This document shows positions 8,644-16,199 of a stretch of 64,000 bases of DNA, piece after piece. Position numbers and translations under genes: made by a program. Under the pieces are notes generated by a model. That model was not told where the DNA came from, searched no databases, and saw nothing but the letters and a program-made list of their open reading frames with translations. Within the stretch, counting starts at the first letter, position 1; the number at the start of each line of letters is the position of its first letter. The stretch comes from Candidatus Binataceae bacterium (GTDB lineage Bacteria > Desulfobacterota > Binatia > Binatales > Binataceae), in NCBI GenBank assembly GCA_035508495.1, contig DATJMX010000014.1, positions 88,128-152,127 of the forward strand, read 5' to 3'.

Positions 8644-9678
8644 ATGAAGCAGCTCAAACTGGTCGGCGCTTTCGGCTCGCCATACTCGCGCAAGATGCGC
8701 GCGGTGCTGCGCTATCGGCGTATCCCGTTCACCTGGATCATGCGCGGATCGAAGGACGATGTGGAAATTCCCGCGGTCCCCGTCGCGCTTATCCCGGTGA
8801 TCGTTTTCCCCGGCGAAGGCGGCAAGCCCGACGCGGCAATGGTCGATTCGACGTTCCAGATCAAACGCCTCGAAAAGGAGTTCACCGAGCGCTCGCTGGT
8901 GCCGCGCGATCCGGCGCTCGCATTTCTCCAGGAGTTAATCGAAGACTACGGCGACGAATGGTTGACCAAGCCGATGTTCCATTATCGCTGGAAATACGCG
9001 GCTGACATCCACAAGGCGTCGCATATCCTGCCGCTCGATCGGGACTTCAACCTGAGTCCGGAAGCGATCCAGAAATCGTCGCGCTATATCGCCGATCGTC
9101 AAATCGAGCGCCTGCGCTTCGTCGGCTCCAACGATTTGACGACGCCGGTGATCGAGGACAGCTACCGGCGGCTGCTGGCACTGCTCGATGCGCACCTCGT
9201 CGCGGGTCATCGCTACCTGATGGGGGCGCGGCCGGGCGTCGGCGACTTCGGTCTTTTCGGACAGCTCACGCAGCTCACGCAATTCGATCCGACGCCGGCG
9301 GCGATCGCGATCACCGCTGCGCCGCGCGTCGTGTCGTGGGTCTCGAATCTCGAAGATCAACATTCGCTCGAGGTCGAGGATTCAGGCTGGATGAGCCGCG
9401 CGCAGGCCACTGATGCGCTGCGCGGGTTCTTCGTCGAGATCGGCCGCGTGTACGCGCCGTTCCTGCTCGCCAACGCGCGCGCATTGCGCGCCAAGGCGGA
9501 GAAGGTCGAATGTGAGATCGACGGCCGCCCGTGGGTGCAGCAGCCGTTTCCATACCAGGGCAAATGTCTCGGATGGCTGTGCGAGGCGCGCGCCGCGCTC
9601 GACTATAGCGATCGCAGGTTCGTCGACTCGGTCCTCGATGGTACAGGCGCCGAAAAGATCTTCAGCGAATCGATCTAG
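8644..9678 (+). CDS. Glutathione S-transferase-family protein
   Basis: A 344-residue protein with an N-terminal thioredoxin-like GST domain (LVGAFGSPYSRKMRAVLRY at about 5-23, with Ser and Tyr where the catalytic residue usually lies) and an all-helical C-terminal domain containing the GVGDFGLFGQL segment near 198. It is longer than usual GSTs because of an extended C-terminus (residues 250-344). It lies 15 bp after the sulfatase in the same orientation. A substrate-linked detoxification or cleavage role is inference. Confidence 0.8.
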   Translation: MKQLKLVGAFGSPYSRKMRAVLRYRRIPFTWIMRGSKDDVEIPAVPVALIPVIVFPGEGGKPDAAMVDSTFQIKRLEKEFTERSLVPRDPALAFLQELIEDYGDEWLTKPMFHYRWKYAADIHKASHILPLDRDFNLSPEAIQKSSRYIADRQIERLRFVGSNDLTTPVIEDSYRRLLALLDAHLVAGHRYLMGARPGVGDFGLFGQLTQLTQFDPTPAAIAITAAPRVVSWVSNLEDQHSLEVEDSGWMSRAQATDALRGFFVEIGRVYAPFLLANARALRAKAEKVECEIDGRPWVQQPFPYQGKCLGWLCEARAALDYSDRRFVDSVLDGTGAEKIFSESI

Positions 9679-9695
9679 GCAACACCGGCGAGTGC

Positions 9696-9723
9696 CGTCA
9701 TCCTCGAATAAACGAGGATGACG
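9696..9723. repeat. Perfect 11-bp inverted repeat over a start codon
   Basis: CGTCATCCTCG (9696-9706) and CGAGGATGACG (9713-9723) are exact inverted copies separated by AATAAA. The right arm contains the ATG at 9718 of the hydrolase gene and lies 17 bp after the GST stop codon. It could fold in RNA and occlude the start, or act as a protein-binding palindrome. There is no T-tract, so it is not a typical intrinsic terminator. Confidence 0.7.
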
Positions 9724-10605
9724 ATGCATCAGACTGTTCGCATACCGACGCTCGAAATCGCATACGAGGCGAGCGGTCCGCCAAATGGCACGCCTGTGGT
9801 GCTGCTTCACGGCTGGCCGTCCGATCCGCACGACTACGATGGCGTCGCACCGGCGGCCGCGGCCGCGGGATGCCGCGTGCTGGTACCCTGGCTGCGCGGA
9901 TTCGGTCCGACGAAATTTCTCGATCCCGCCACGCCGCGCTCGGGCCAGCAGGCCGCGCTGGGCGCCGATTTGCGCGACTTCCTCGATGCGCTCGCGATCG
10001 ATCGCGCGATCCTGTGCGGCTACGACTGGGGCGGACGTGCGGCATGTATCGTCGCGGCGCTGTGGCCCGAGCGCGTGCGCGCGCTGGTTTCGATGACTGG
10101 CTATAATTTGCAGAATATCCCTGCATCGGGACGGCCTGCGCCCGCCGACTTCGAGCATCGGCTCTGGTACCAATGGTACTTCCAGACCGAGCGCGGACGC
10201 ACCGGCCTCGAGCGCAACCGGCGCGATGTCTCAAAGCTGCTGTGGCGGCTATGGTCGCCGAACTGGCGCTTCGATGACACGACGTTTGAGGCAACGGCAA
10301 CTAGTTTCGACAATCCCGATTTCGTTGCGGTAACGATCCAGTCGTATCGGCATCGTTATGCGAATGCGCCGGGCGATCCCGCGCTCGAGGAAATCGAGAC
10401 GCGGCTTTCGGCGCAGCCCACGATCGCCGCACCGACGATCGTGCTGCACGGCGCCGAAGACGGTGTCGCACCGCCCCAGACCTCCGAGCATCACGCGCGC
10501 TATTTCACCGGCAACTACGAGCGCCGCGTGATCCCAGTCGCGGGCCACTTCATCTCGCGCGAAGCCCCCGCGGCCGTCGTCCAGGCAATCCAGGATCTGC
10601 TCTGA
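9718..10605 (+). CDS. Alpha/beta hydrolase, epoxide-hydrolase/dehalogenase type
   Basis: A 295-residue alpha/beta hydrolase. HGWP at 31-34 forms the oxyanion hole. The nucleophile elbow is GYDWGG (Asp103), the aspartate form used by epoxide hydrolases and haloalkane dehalogenases rather than serine. The catalytic His is in VAGHF near 279, and LHGAED near 243 gives the acid region. A cap domain lies between about 140 and 215. Start at 9718 or at ATG 9724. It follows the sulfatase/GST genes and may belong with them, although the hairpin between them could uncouple translation. Confidence 0.86.
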   Translation: MTMHQTVRIPTLEIAYEASGPPNGTPVVLLHGWPSDPHDYDGVAPAAAAAGCRVLVPWLRGFGPTKFLDPATPRSGQQAALGADLRDFLDALAIDRAILCGYDWGGRAACIVAALWPERVRALVSMTGYNLQNIPASGRPAPADFEHRLWYQWYFQTERGRTGLERNRRDVSKLLWRLWSPNWRFDDTTFEATATSFDNPDFVAVTIQSYRHRYANAPGDPALEEIETRLSAQPTIAAPTIVLHGAEDGVAPPQTSEHHARYFTGNYERRVIPVAGHFISREAPAAVVQAIQDLL

Positions 10606-10711
10606 ATCCTGAAATCCCTCGCCCGTATATTCGTGCTCGCGCTTCGATCAGCACCCTCACCGGCCTGACGCGCTTCCGCACGGACGTCCCCAAAGTATTT
10701 GCTTTCAGGCC

Positions 10712-10739
10712 TTGACTAAATGAATGATTCAGTTATATT
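10712..10739 (+). promoter_or_regulatory. Promoter with TetR-type operator in the spacer
   Basis: A sigma-70-like promoter: TTGACT (10712-10717), 16-bp spacer, TATATT (10734-10739). The palindrome TGAATGATTCA (10721-10731) lies inside the spacer, where a bound repressor would block polymerase. It drives the 57-residue gene at 10794. The same sequence recurs, inverted, before the TetR gene at 11009 (AAATGAATNNTTCAGT shared), so that regulator is the likely binder. Confidence 0.72.
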
Positions 10740-10793
10740 TACATCTATGACGCAGCGACTGGACGCTGCTTGAACTCGGAAGGAGAAACCACG

Positions 10794-10967
10794 ATGGCTG
10801 CAATCAGCAAGATCTCTTCACTCACCCATTATGGCCGTGAAACCCAAAATCAGGAGTCGCGCAACTGCTTCGCGCTTGGACTGCGCATCAGTGAACTGCC
10901 GGGAGCAGCGTTCGCCGCGATCACCCTGTTCTACGTTGTCGCCGAACTGGCGAAGTTGGCGTGGTAG
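10794..10967 (+). CDS. Small protein with hydrophobic C-terminus, 57 aa
   Basis: Not recognised. It begins MAAISKISSL and ends with a 20-residue hydrophobic stretch (FAAITLFYVVAELAKLAW), long enough for one membrane pass. The start at 10794 is chosen because AAGGAG at 10780-10785 gives a strong ribosome-binding site; an in-frame start upstream at 10770 has none. The good promoter, ribosome-binding site and an operator shared with the next gene argue that it is real. A membrane role in the response governed by the adjacent TetR protein is speculation. Confidence 0.6.
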   Translation: MAAISKISSLTHYGRETQNQESRNCFALGLRISELPGAAFAAITLFYVVAELAKLAW

Positions 10968-10974
10968 AATATTG

Positions 10975-10990
10975 ACTGAACGATTCATTT
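10975..10990. promoter_or_regulatory. Second TetR-type operator, before the TetR gene
   Basis: ACTGAACGATTCATTT on the plus strand. Its reverse complement, AAATGAATCGTTCAGT, matches the operator at 10718-10733 at 14 of 16 positions. It overlaps a TTGACT -35-like element (10972-10977) and ends 18 bp before the ATG at 11009, consistent with autoregulation. The -10 element is not clear. Confidence 0.62.
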
Positions 10991-11008
10991 TAATGTCTAC
11001 TCATTACC

Positions 11009-11728
11009 ATGGCTCGCACACGACCAGCCGACCGGATCGATTCGATGATCGAAGCGGCGGTAGCCACCTTCTGCGAGAAGGGTTACCGCCGCACCCAGAT
11101 GGCCGATATCGCGCGGCGCATGGGCGTGTCGCCCGGCTCGCTCTACAATTACGTCGAGGGTAAGGAGGCGCTGTTCTACCTCGCGCTGGAGAGCGGCCTT
11201 ATCGAGCCGATGGAGGAGCCGCCCGAGCTGCCGATCCGCTTCCGCGGCCATGAGCCTGCTCTCAAACGCTTCAAGGAGCTGACCTCGCTGACCGAGCGTC
11301 TGCCTGCTCTCCAGGCGGCGCTGAACCGCGAGCGTGCCGCCGATCCGCGCGCCGAGCTCGAGGACGTGACTCGCGAGCTCTACACCATGATTTATCGGAT
11401 CCGCCACCTGATAACCCTGGTGGAGGCCTCGTTCAACGATCTGCCGCAGCTCGGTTATCTGTTTGTCGATCTCCGCAATCAACTCGTTGACCGACTCGCG
11501 CATTACCTGGAATTGCGAAGCAAGGCTGGCCAGTTTCGCGCGCTGGCGAATCCCGCGGCGACCGCGCGCCTGATTATCGAAACGATCGGATGGTTCGCGC
11601 GCAATCGCTATCTCGATCCGACGCACAAAATCGACGACGAAACTGCGATCGCGACGGTGATCGATTTCGTTGTGCACGGTCTCATGACGGCGCCCGCCGC
11701 GCACGTCACAAAACGAGCGCACGCCTAG
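11009..11728 (+). CDS. TetR/AcrR-family regulator
   Basis: A 239-residue repressor with the family helix-turn-helix at about 10-60 (AAVATFCEKGYRRTQMADIA, then GVSPGSLYNYVEGKEALF). The ligand domain is uncharacterised. Matching palindromes before its own gene and before the small gene at 10794 suggest it represses both. No ribosome-binding site is evident at the ATG. It converges on the CYTH gene, 4 bp apart. Confidence 0.9.
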   Translation: MARTRPADRIDSMIEAAVATFCEKGYRRTQMADIARRMGVSPGSLYNYVEGKEALFYLALESGLIEPMEEPPELPIRFRGHEPALKRFKELTSLTERLPALQAALNRERAADPRAELEDVTRELYTMIYRIRHLITLVEASFNDLPQLGYLFVDLRNQLVDRLAHYLELRSKAGQFRALANPAATARLIIETIGWFARNRYLDPTHKIDDETAIATVIDFVVHGLMTAPAAHVTKRAHA

Positions 11729-11732
11729 AAGT

Positions 11733-12245
11733 TCAGCGCGTCGCTGCGAGCAGCATCTCGAAATACGACACGTCGATAAGGTCAGCCGGACCAATCTGGA
11801 GCGCCGCGAGCAGCTCGTCGACCGCGGCGCGGCTTAGCTCCGGGTCTTGGCCGTCGGGGATAACGGCCTCGATTTCGCCGAAGTTGCCGAGGCCTTCGAC
11901 GCGGTCGAGATGAAAGCGGATGTGGTCGCGCTTCATCAGGATGCGCTTTTTGATGACCGTCGCGATCGTACCCATTGCCGCTGCGAGCATCGCGCGCGTT
12001 TCTTCGGCATGCGAAATCGCCACGATCTCATAGGAGCTGAGCTTCAGTGGCCCGCTGTCATCGCGGCTGTAGAAAATCAGTACCGCGCGATGCCCTTCCT
12101 CGCGCAGCTTGAGCTTGCCGTTGGGAACGCGAAAGAACGTGTCACATTGATCGAGGACCGAGCGCTGCTTGTATCCGAGCTTTGAAGCGCGCGCGGCGGC
12201 GGCGTCGAGATCGGCGAGCCGGAACTTGGCCTCGAGATTTCTCAT
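11733..12245 (-). CDS. CYTH-domain protein (class IV adenylate cyclase/thiamine-triphosphatase-like)
   Basis: A 170-residue single CYTH domain, an eight-stranded tunnel that binds triphosphates and divalent metal. The N-terminus MRNLEAKFRL carries the signature strand, here NxExK rather than ExExK. KLKLRE near 45 supplies basic triphosphate contacts, and HIRFHLDRVEGLGNFGEIE near 108 carries the second acidic strand. Members include CyaB-type adenylate cyclases, thiamine triphosphatases and tripolyphosphatases; which activity applies is not visible. Confidence 0.83.
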   Translation of the reverse strand: MRNLEAKFRLADLDAAAARASKLGYKQRSVLDQCDTFFRVPNGKLKLREEGHRAVLIFYSRDDSGPLKLSSYEIVAISHAEETRAMLAAAMGTIATVIKKRILMKRDHIRFHLDRVEGLGNFGEIEAVIPDGQDPELSRAAVDELLAALQIGPADLIDVSYFEMLLAATR

Positions 12246-12349
12246 GTGACTTCGCGATCATGGCACGCGATACTCTGCCGTGCGAAACTTGACAGCGTCG
12301 GCATCGGCAGTTAACGCTCCCACGACTCCTACGAGAGACAGTTGATTCA

Positions 12350-13516
12350 GTGGCTAGTCATAAGGAACCTGCGACCTTCGATCCGAACCTGATTGCGGCG
12401 GGATTCGATCCTGCTGCCGCATCGGCAGATGCCGTGCGCAAGCTCGGCGAGCTGCGCGCTGCCGGCAACATTGACGATGCCGCGATCGCGCGTGCACTCG
12501 GCGCGATTACCGACCTTTCGGCAGCCGTGATGCTCACGGAGATGGAGCAATCCGCCTCGGGCGCGCTCAGACGCGAAGTGCGCCGCGCCCTTTATCGCTT
12601 GCATCAGCGCGGCGTCGAACCTCCCGCCGCGGCTCAGCCCGCTGCCGAGCGCGAGCCGTTGCCATCCGGAATCTCGGCGCTGATGTCGCCGCCGGATCGC
12701 GAAGGCGTGCGAATCATCTGGCTCATGCGGGCAAGGATGGGCGGAAAAATCGGCAGGATCTTTGCGCTCGATTCGCGCGACGAGGGTCTGATTGCTTGCG
12801 AGGCCTCCGAGGTGACGCGCCGCGAGCTCAAGGCCGATCGCGAGCGTCTGGAGCAGAATGCCGGGACGAAGCTGGTCGAGGTCGATGGGCGCTTTGCCGA
12901 TTTCCTGCTCTGCGACGCATACCGCCGCACGCCGGAATCGCGCCGCGGCCGCGTTGGCAGTTTTCTCTTCTTGCGTGCCGAGCTTATCCCCACGCCGCCG
13001 CCATCCGAGTTCAGGCATCCCGTGTACGACGATCTCGCCACGGAAGCTGCGCAGGACCCGTCTCTCGATCTGCTCAAGGAGCCCGAGTTTCTCGAATGGC
13101 GGCTGCCCGAGCCGCTGGTCAAGAAGTACGCCGATGAAATCCAGGGGGCGCAGGAGAGCGTGATCGTCGTGAGCCCGATTCAACAGCGCGAGCGCGTCAA
13201 CGAGGCGATCGAGCGCGCGCTGGAATCGCTGTTGTCCGGCGACACTGGCGAGCAGATCCGCCGCAGCCTCGAGGACCTTGCCTACTTCATGGCGCGCGCG
13301 GGCCGCCGCCAACAAGCCGGATGGGCGGTCGCAGCCGCGGCGAAAATCCGCGACCATGCCGACGTCAAGCGCGACGCATTTTTTCAGGCCTGGATCAGGA
13401 TGCAGCTCGGCGCCGTGTTCGCCGAGGAACAGCAGCGCGCTGCCGAAGAGCCGCGCCTGATCATGACTCCAGCCGAGGCGATGCGCTCGCAGCAGCAGCG
13501 CTCCCGCCGCCGCTAA
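12350..13516 (+). CDS. Hypothetical protein, 388 aa
   Basis: I do not recognise this protein. It starts with GTG and has no signal peptide or membrane segment. The first 95 residues are helical and Ala/Arg-rich (including LRREVRRALYRLHQRGVEPP), recalling a HEAT-like helical pair. A mixed middle part (about 105-230) and a helical C-terminus (235-388) follow, ending in a basic QQQRSRRR tail. It is probably cytoplasmic. Its TAA overlaps the TAG of the convergent acetyltransferase by 4 bp. Confidence 0.65.
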   Translation: MASHKEPATFDPNLIAAGFDPAAASADAVRKLGELRAAGNIDDAAIARALGAITDLSAAVMLTEMEQSASGALRREVRRALYRLHQRGVEPPAAAQPAAEREPLPSGISALMSPPDREGVRIIWLMRARMGGKIGRIFALDSRDEGLIACEASEVTRRELKADRERLEQNAGTKLVEVDGRFADFLLCDAYRRTPESRRGRVGSFLFLRAELIPTPPPSEFRHPVYDDLATEAAQDPSLDLLKEPEFLEWRLPEPLVKKYADEIQGAQESVIVVSPIQQRERVNEAIERALESLLSGDTGEQIRRSLEDLAYFMARAGRRQQAGWAVAAAAKIRDHADVKRDAFFQAWIRMQLGAVFAEEQQRAAEEPRLIMTPAEAMRSQQQRSRRR

Positions 13517-13998
13517 GACTTCAAGTCCATCGAATAGCCGTGATGCGTGCGGCGCCATCCGAGGCGTTCGTAGAATTGATGCGCGCGCGGCCGCTTCAGG
13601 TTCGTCGTCAGCGACATCTTGTAGCATCGGTTGCGCCGCGCGATGCGATCGGCAGCTTCCATCATCAGCTCGCCGACGCCTTTCGAGCGCATCGCGCTCG
13701 ATACGACAACATTCTCGACCACGGCGACTGGTTTCAGGCCATGCCCGAGATGACGAAAGATCATCACGTGCAGCGTGCCGGCGACTTTGCCGTGCGCCTC
13801 GGCGACGAGAATCTGATGGTCGGGATTTTTGGCGATCGCGCGGTACGCCTTCAGCATCTCGGCGGGTTTCGGCGGCCGATACGAGTAGTCATCGAGATGA
13901 AGCTCGCGGTAGAGCTCGGTCAGCGCGGGCACATCGGCGATGCGCGCTGCGCGGACTTTGATCTTCGCAGTTTGAGCTGAGGATTTTATTCGCTGCAT
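13513..13998 (-). CDS. GNAT-family N-acetyltransferase
   Basis: A 161-residue acetyltransferase. Its N-terminal strand KVRAARIADVPALTELYREL is typical of GNATs. The acetyl-CoA loop region is VSSAMRSKGVGELMMEAADR (R/Q-x-x-G-x-G/A equivalent SKGVG) near 105, and HQFYERLGWRRT near 142 is the C-terminal motif. I place the start at 13998 (MQRIKSSAQ); an upstream extension of the frame runs through the divergent promoter and is unlikely. Substrate unknown. Confidence 0.85.
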   Translation of the reverse strand: MQRIKSSAQTAKIKVRAARIADVPALTELYRELHLDDYSYRPPKPAEMLKAYRAIAKNPDHQILVAEAHGKVAGTLHVMIFRHLGHGLKPVAVVENVVVSSAMRSKGVGELMMEAADRIARRNRCYKMSLTTNLKRPRAHQFYERLGWRRTHHGYSMDLKS

Positions 13999-14049
13999 CG
14001 AGTTAGCTACTATCCCGCCGATAAAGCGTCGCGGTGGCTCCGGGGCTGG

Positions 14050-14073
14050 TTCCCTTCCCGTGCGGGAAGGGAA
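14050..14073. repeat. Perfect inverted repeat, 11-bp arms
   Basis: TTCCCTTCCCG and CGGGAAGGGAA flank the dinucleotide TG between the divergent acetyltransferase and CoA-transferase genes. It could form a very stable hairpin in either transcript. There is no adjoining T-tract. It may be a leader hairpin, a protein-binding site or a short dispersed repeat. Confidence 0.6.
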
Positions 14074-14150
14074 GTTGCGCTCCGCAGTGATTGAGACAGA
14101 ACGTTTGTCCCGAATTCTTCGCGACGCGATTTCCGGAAGGAATAGCATAG

Positions 14151-15347
14151 ATGATCGCCAAGAAGCCGCTTGACGGCATACGCGTGCTTGATCTGACACG
14201 CGTGTTGGCCGGACCGTTCTGCACGATGAACCTCGCCGACCTCGGCGCCGAGGTGATCAAGATCGAAGTGCCGGGCCGCGGCGACGATGCGCGTGGTTAC
14301 GCGCCCACGCTGCCGACCGGAGACTCCGGATACTTCTACAGCGTCAATCGCGGCAAGCGTAGCGTGACGATAGATCTGCGCACGACCGAGGGCGCGGAAA
14401 TTTTTCTCGCCCTCGTCGCGATGTCGGATATCGTCGTCGAGAACTTCTCGCCCACGACGATGGATCGCTTCGGCGCCGGCTTCGAACAACTGAAAAGCGC
14501 GAATCCGAAGATCATCCTGTGCTCGATTTCCGGTTTCGGGCAGACCGGGCCGATGTCCGCCGATCCCGCCTACGATATCGTCGCGCAGGCGCTCGGCGGG
14601 ACGATGAGTATCACCGGCGTTCCGGGCGGCGAGCCGATGCGATGCGGCGTATCGATCGGCGATCTCACCGCCGCGCTGTACGGACTCGCGGGAATCCTCG
14701 CGGCGCTGCGCGTGCGGGATCGCGACGGTGTTGCGCAGCACGTCGATATCGCGATGCTCGATTGCCAGGTCGCGATCCTCGAAGATGCGCTCGCACGCTA
14801 CTCGGTGACGCACAAAATACCCGGGCCGCTCGGCACTCGGCATCCCTCGATCACGCCGTTTCAGCAGTTTAAGGCGTCCGACGGATACTTCGTCGCGGGC
14901 GCGGGCAACGAATCGATCTGGCTGCGCATGTGCGACGCGATCGGGCGGCCGGAATTGAAAGACGATCCACGCTTTCTGCGTAACACCGATCGCACCGCAA
15001 ACCATCCGGCGCTGGAAGCAATTCTCGCCGCGCACTTCGCACCCAAACCTCGCGATTACTGGATCGAACGTCTCAAACAAGCGGCGGTCCCGTGCGCGGC
15101 GATCAATAATTTGGAGGAGGTCACGCGCAATCCGCATCTGCACGAACGCAACATGATCCTGCGCGCCAACGTTCCCGGTTACGACGGCCTGATCGTGCCG
15201 GGCTCGCCAATCAAACTGCGCGGCTCGACAGCGACGCCCGATACGCACGCCCCCGGGCTCGGCGAGAATACCGAGGATGTGCTCACGCGCCTTCTCGGCT
15301 ACGACAATGAACGTCTTTCGGAACTCCGGCAGCGTAGTATCATATGA
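14151..15347 (+). CDS. CaiB/BaiF (class III) CoA-transferase
   Basis: A 398-residue formyl-CoA/carnitine-CoA transferase family member that moves CoA between acyl acids. The N-terminal signature is GIRVLDLTRVLAGPFCTM, followed by LGAEVIKIEVPGRGDDARGY. The catalytic aspartate is expected in HVDIAMLDCQVAIL, about residue 199. The C-terminal GSPIKLRG segment is also typical. Used in catabolism of acids such as oxalate, bile acids or aromatic acids; the substrate is not visible. The next gene begins 22 bp downstream. Confidence 0.93.
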   Translation: MIAKKPLDGIRVLDLTRVLAGPFCTMNLADLGAEVIKIEVPGRGDDARGYAPTLPTGDSGYFYSVNRGKRSVTIDLRTTEGAEIFLALVAMSDIVVENFSPTTMDRFGAGFEQLKSANPKIILCSISGFGQTGPMSADPAYDIVAQALGGTMSITGVPGGEPMRCGVSIGDLTAALYGLAGILAALRVRDRDGVAQHVDIAMLDCQVAILEDALARYSVTHKIPGPLGTRHPSITPFQQFKASDGYFVAGAGNESIWLRMCDAIGRPELKDDPRFLRNTDRTANHPALEAILAAHFAPKPRDYWIERLKQAAVPCAAINNLEEVTRNPHLHERNMILRANVPGYDGLIVPGSPIKLRGSTATPDTHAPGLGENTEDVLTRLLGYDNERLSELRQRSII

Positions 15348-15369
15348 GTGGGCGGGTTCTTATCGCGCG

Positions 15370-15987
15370 ATGAAAAAGCTCAAACGCAACTGGGCGCTGA
15401 TCGTTGTCGCCGCTGCTCTTATCGCGGCGGCCTTCGGTCCCCGCGTCTCGACCGATGGAAAACTAGCCGCCGCGCCTGAACTCGCTCTCGCCGCGGAAGT
15501 GCAGACCTTCAACTTCAGCGCGCCCGACCTGAACGGCAAGCAGATGAGTATCAAGCAATGGCTGGGGCATCCGATTGTCGTCGATTTCTGGGCGACGTGG
15601 TGCGCCCCGTGCCGCCGCCAGGTGCCTGAGCTCGAAGAGCTCTACGAGAAATATAAGAAGACGAAGGGCCTCGTCGTTATCGGCGTATCGTGCGATTCGA
15701 TCCAGGGCGAGGGCCGCGGCGCGGTCGGCCCATTCGTCGAGGAGTTCGGCGTCACCTATCCGATCGTGATGGCCAGCGAAGGCCTGGTCGATGCGCTCGG
15801 CGTGGAAGCGCTCCCGACGACATATTTTGTCAACCCCAAGGGACAAATCGTCAGCCGAATCGTCGGCGCAGGCAAGCGCGGCGAAATCACCGATAACGTG
15901 ATGTCGCTGCTCAACACCAAGCCATCAAACAAGAGCGGCGAGCCGGTCGAACATAACGACAAGACCGGCCATTACGTGGATCTCTAG
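15370..15987 (+). CDS. TlpA-family thiol-disulfide oxidoreductase
   Basis: A 205-residue membrane-anchored or secreted thioredoxin-fold protein. A basic N-terminus and hydrophobic segment (residues 5-24) give a signal anchor. The redoxin domain has the active site WATWCAPCRR (Cys78, Cys81), the cis-proline region VEALPTTYFV near 140, and the insertion seen in TlpA/ResA proteins. It reduces periplasmic disulfides, often for cytochrome c maturation. The ATG at 15370 is preferred because an upstream extension overlaps the CoA-transferase gene. Confidence 0.88.
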   Translation: MKKLKRNWALIVVAAALIAAAFGPRVSTDGKLAAAPELALAAEVQTFNFSAPDLNGKQMSIKQWLGHPIVVDFWATWCAPCRRQVPELEELYEKYKKTKGLVVIGVSCDSIQGEGRGAVGPFVEEFGVTYPIVMASEGLVDALGVEALPTTYFVNPKGQIVSRIVGAGKRGEITDNVMSLLNTKPSNKSGEPVEHNDKTGHYVDL

Positions 15988-16020
15988 GCTCGCCTCATTC
16001 GTCGTCTGAGATTTTAAAAG

Positions 16021-16152
16021 AATAGGGTGGGCGTTTCTGCCCGCCATTGAAATGCGCGCGCGCCCTAAGCCTCGCGCCGCCGATTGTTTGCCGCAGAATG
16101 GAAGCGCGCCAGGCGCGCATCTTGATGGCGGGCAGGGACGCCCCACTATATT
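16021..16152. repeat. MITE/REP-like element with about 26-bp terminal inverted repeats
   Basis: The left end (16021-16048) contains CTGCCCGCCAT; the right end (16124-16151) holds its exact complement ATGGCGGGCAG. The ends align as inverted copies over about 26 bp with a few mismatches and one indel. Between them lies GC-rich DNA, including a small hairpin (GCGCGCCAGGCGCGC). No gene is inside. The right-end 13-mer GACGCCCCACTAT recurs at 59596-59608. The structure fits a non-autonomous mobile or REP element; mobility is inference. Confidence 0.62.
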
Positions 16153-16199
16153 TTCCAGGCGGCTGGACAATGTCTGCGGTCTAATCTGAAAATCGATAC

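Noticed and set aside
14010..15248. Long minus-strand open frame
   Set aside because: Antisense to the CoA transferase; basic shadow frame caused by high GC.
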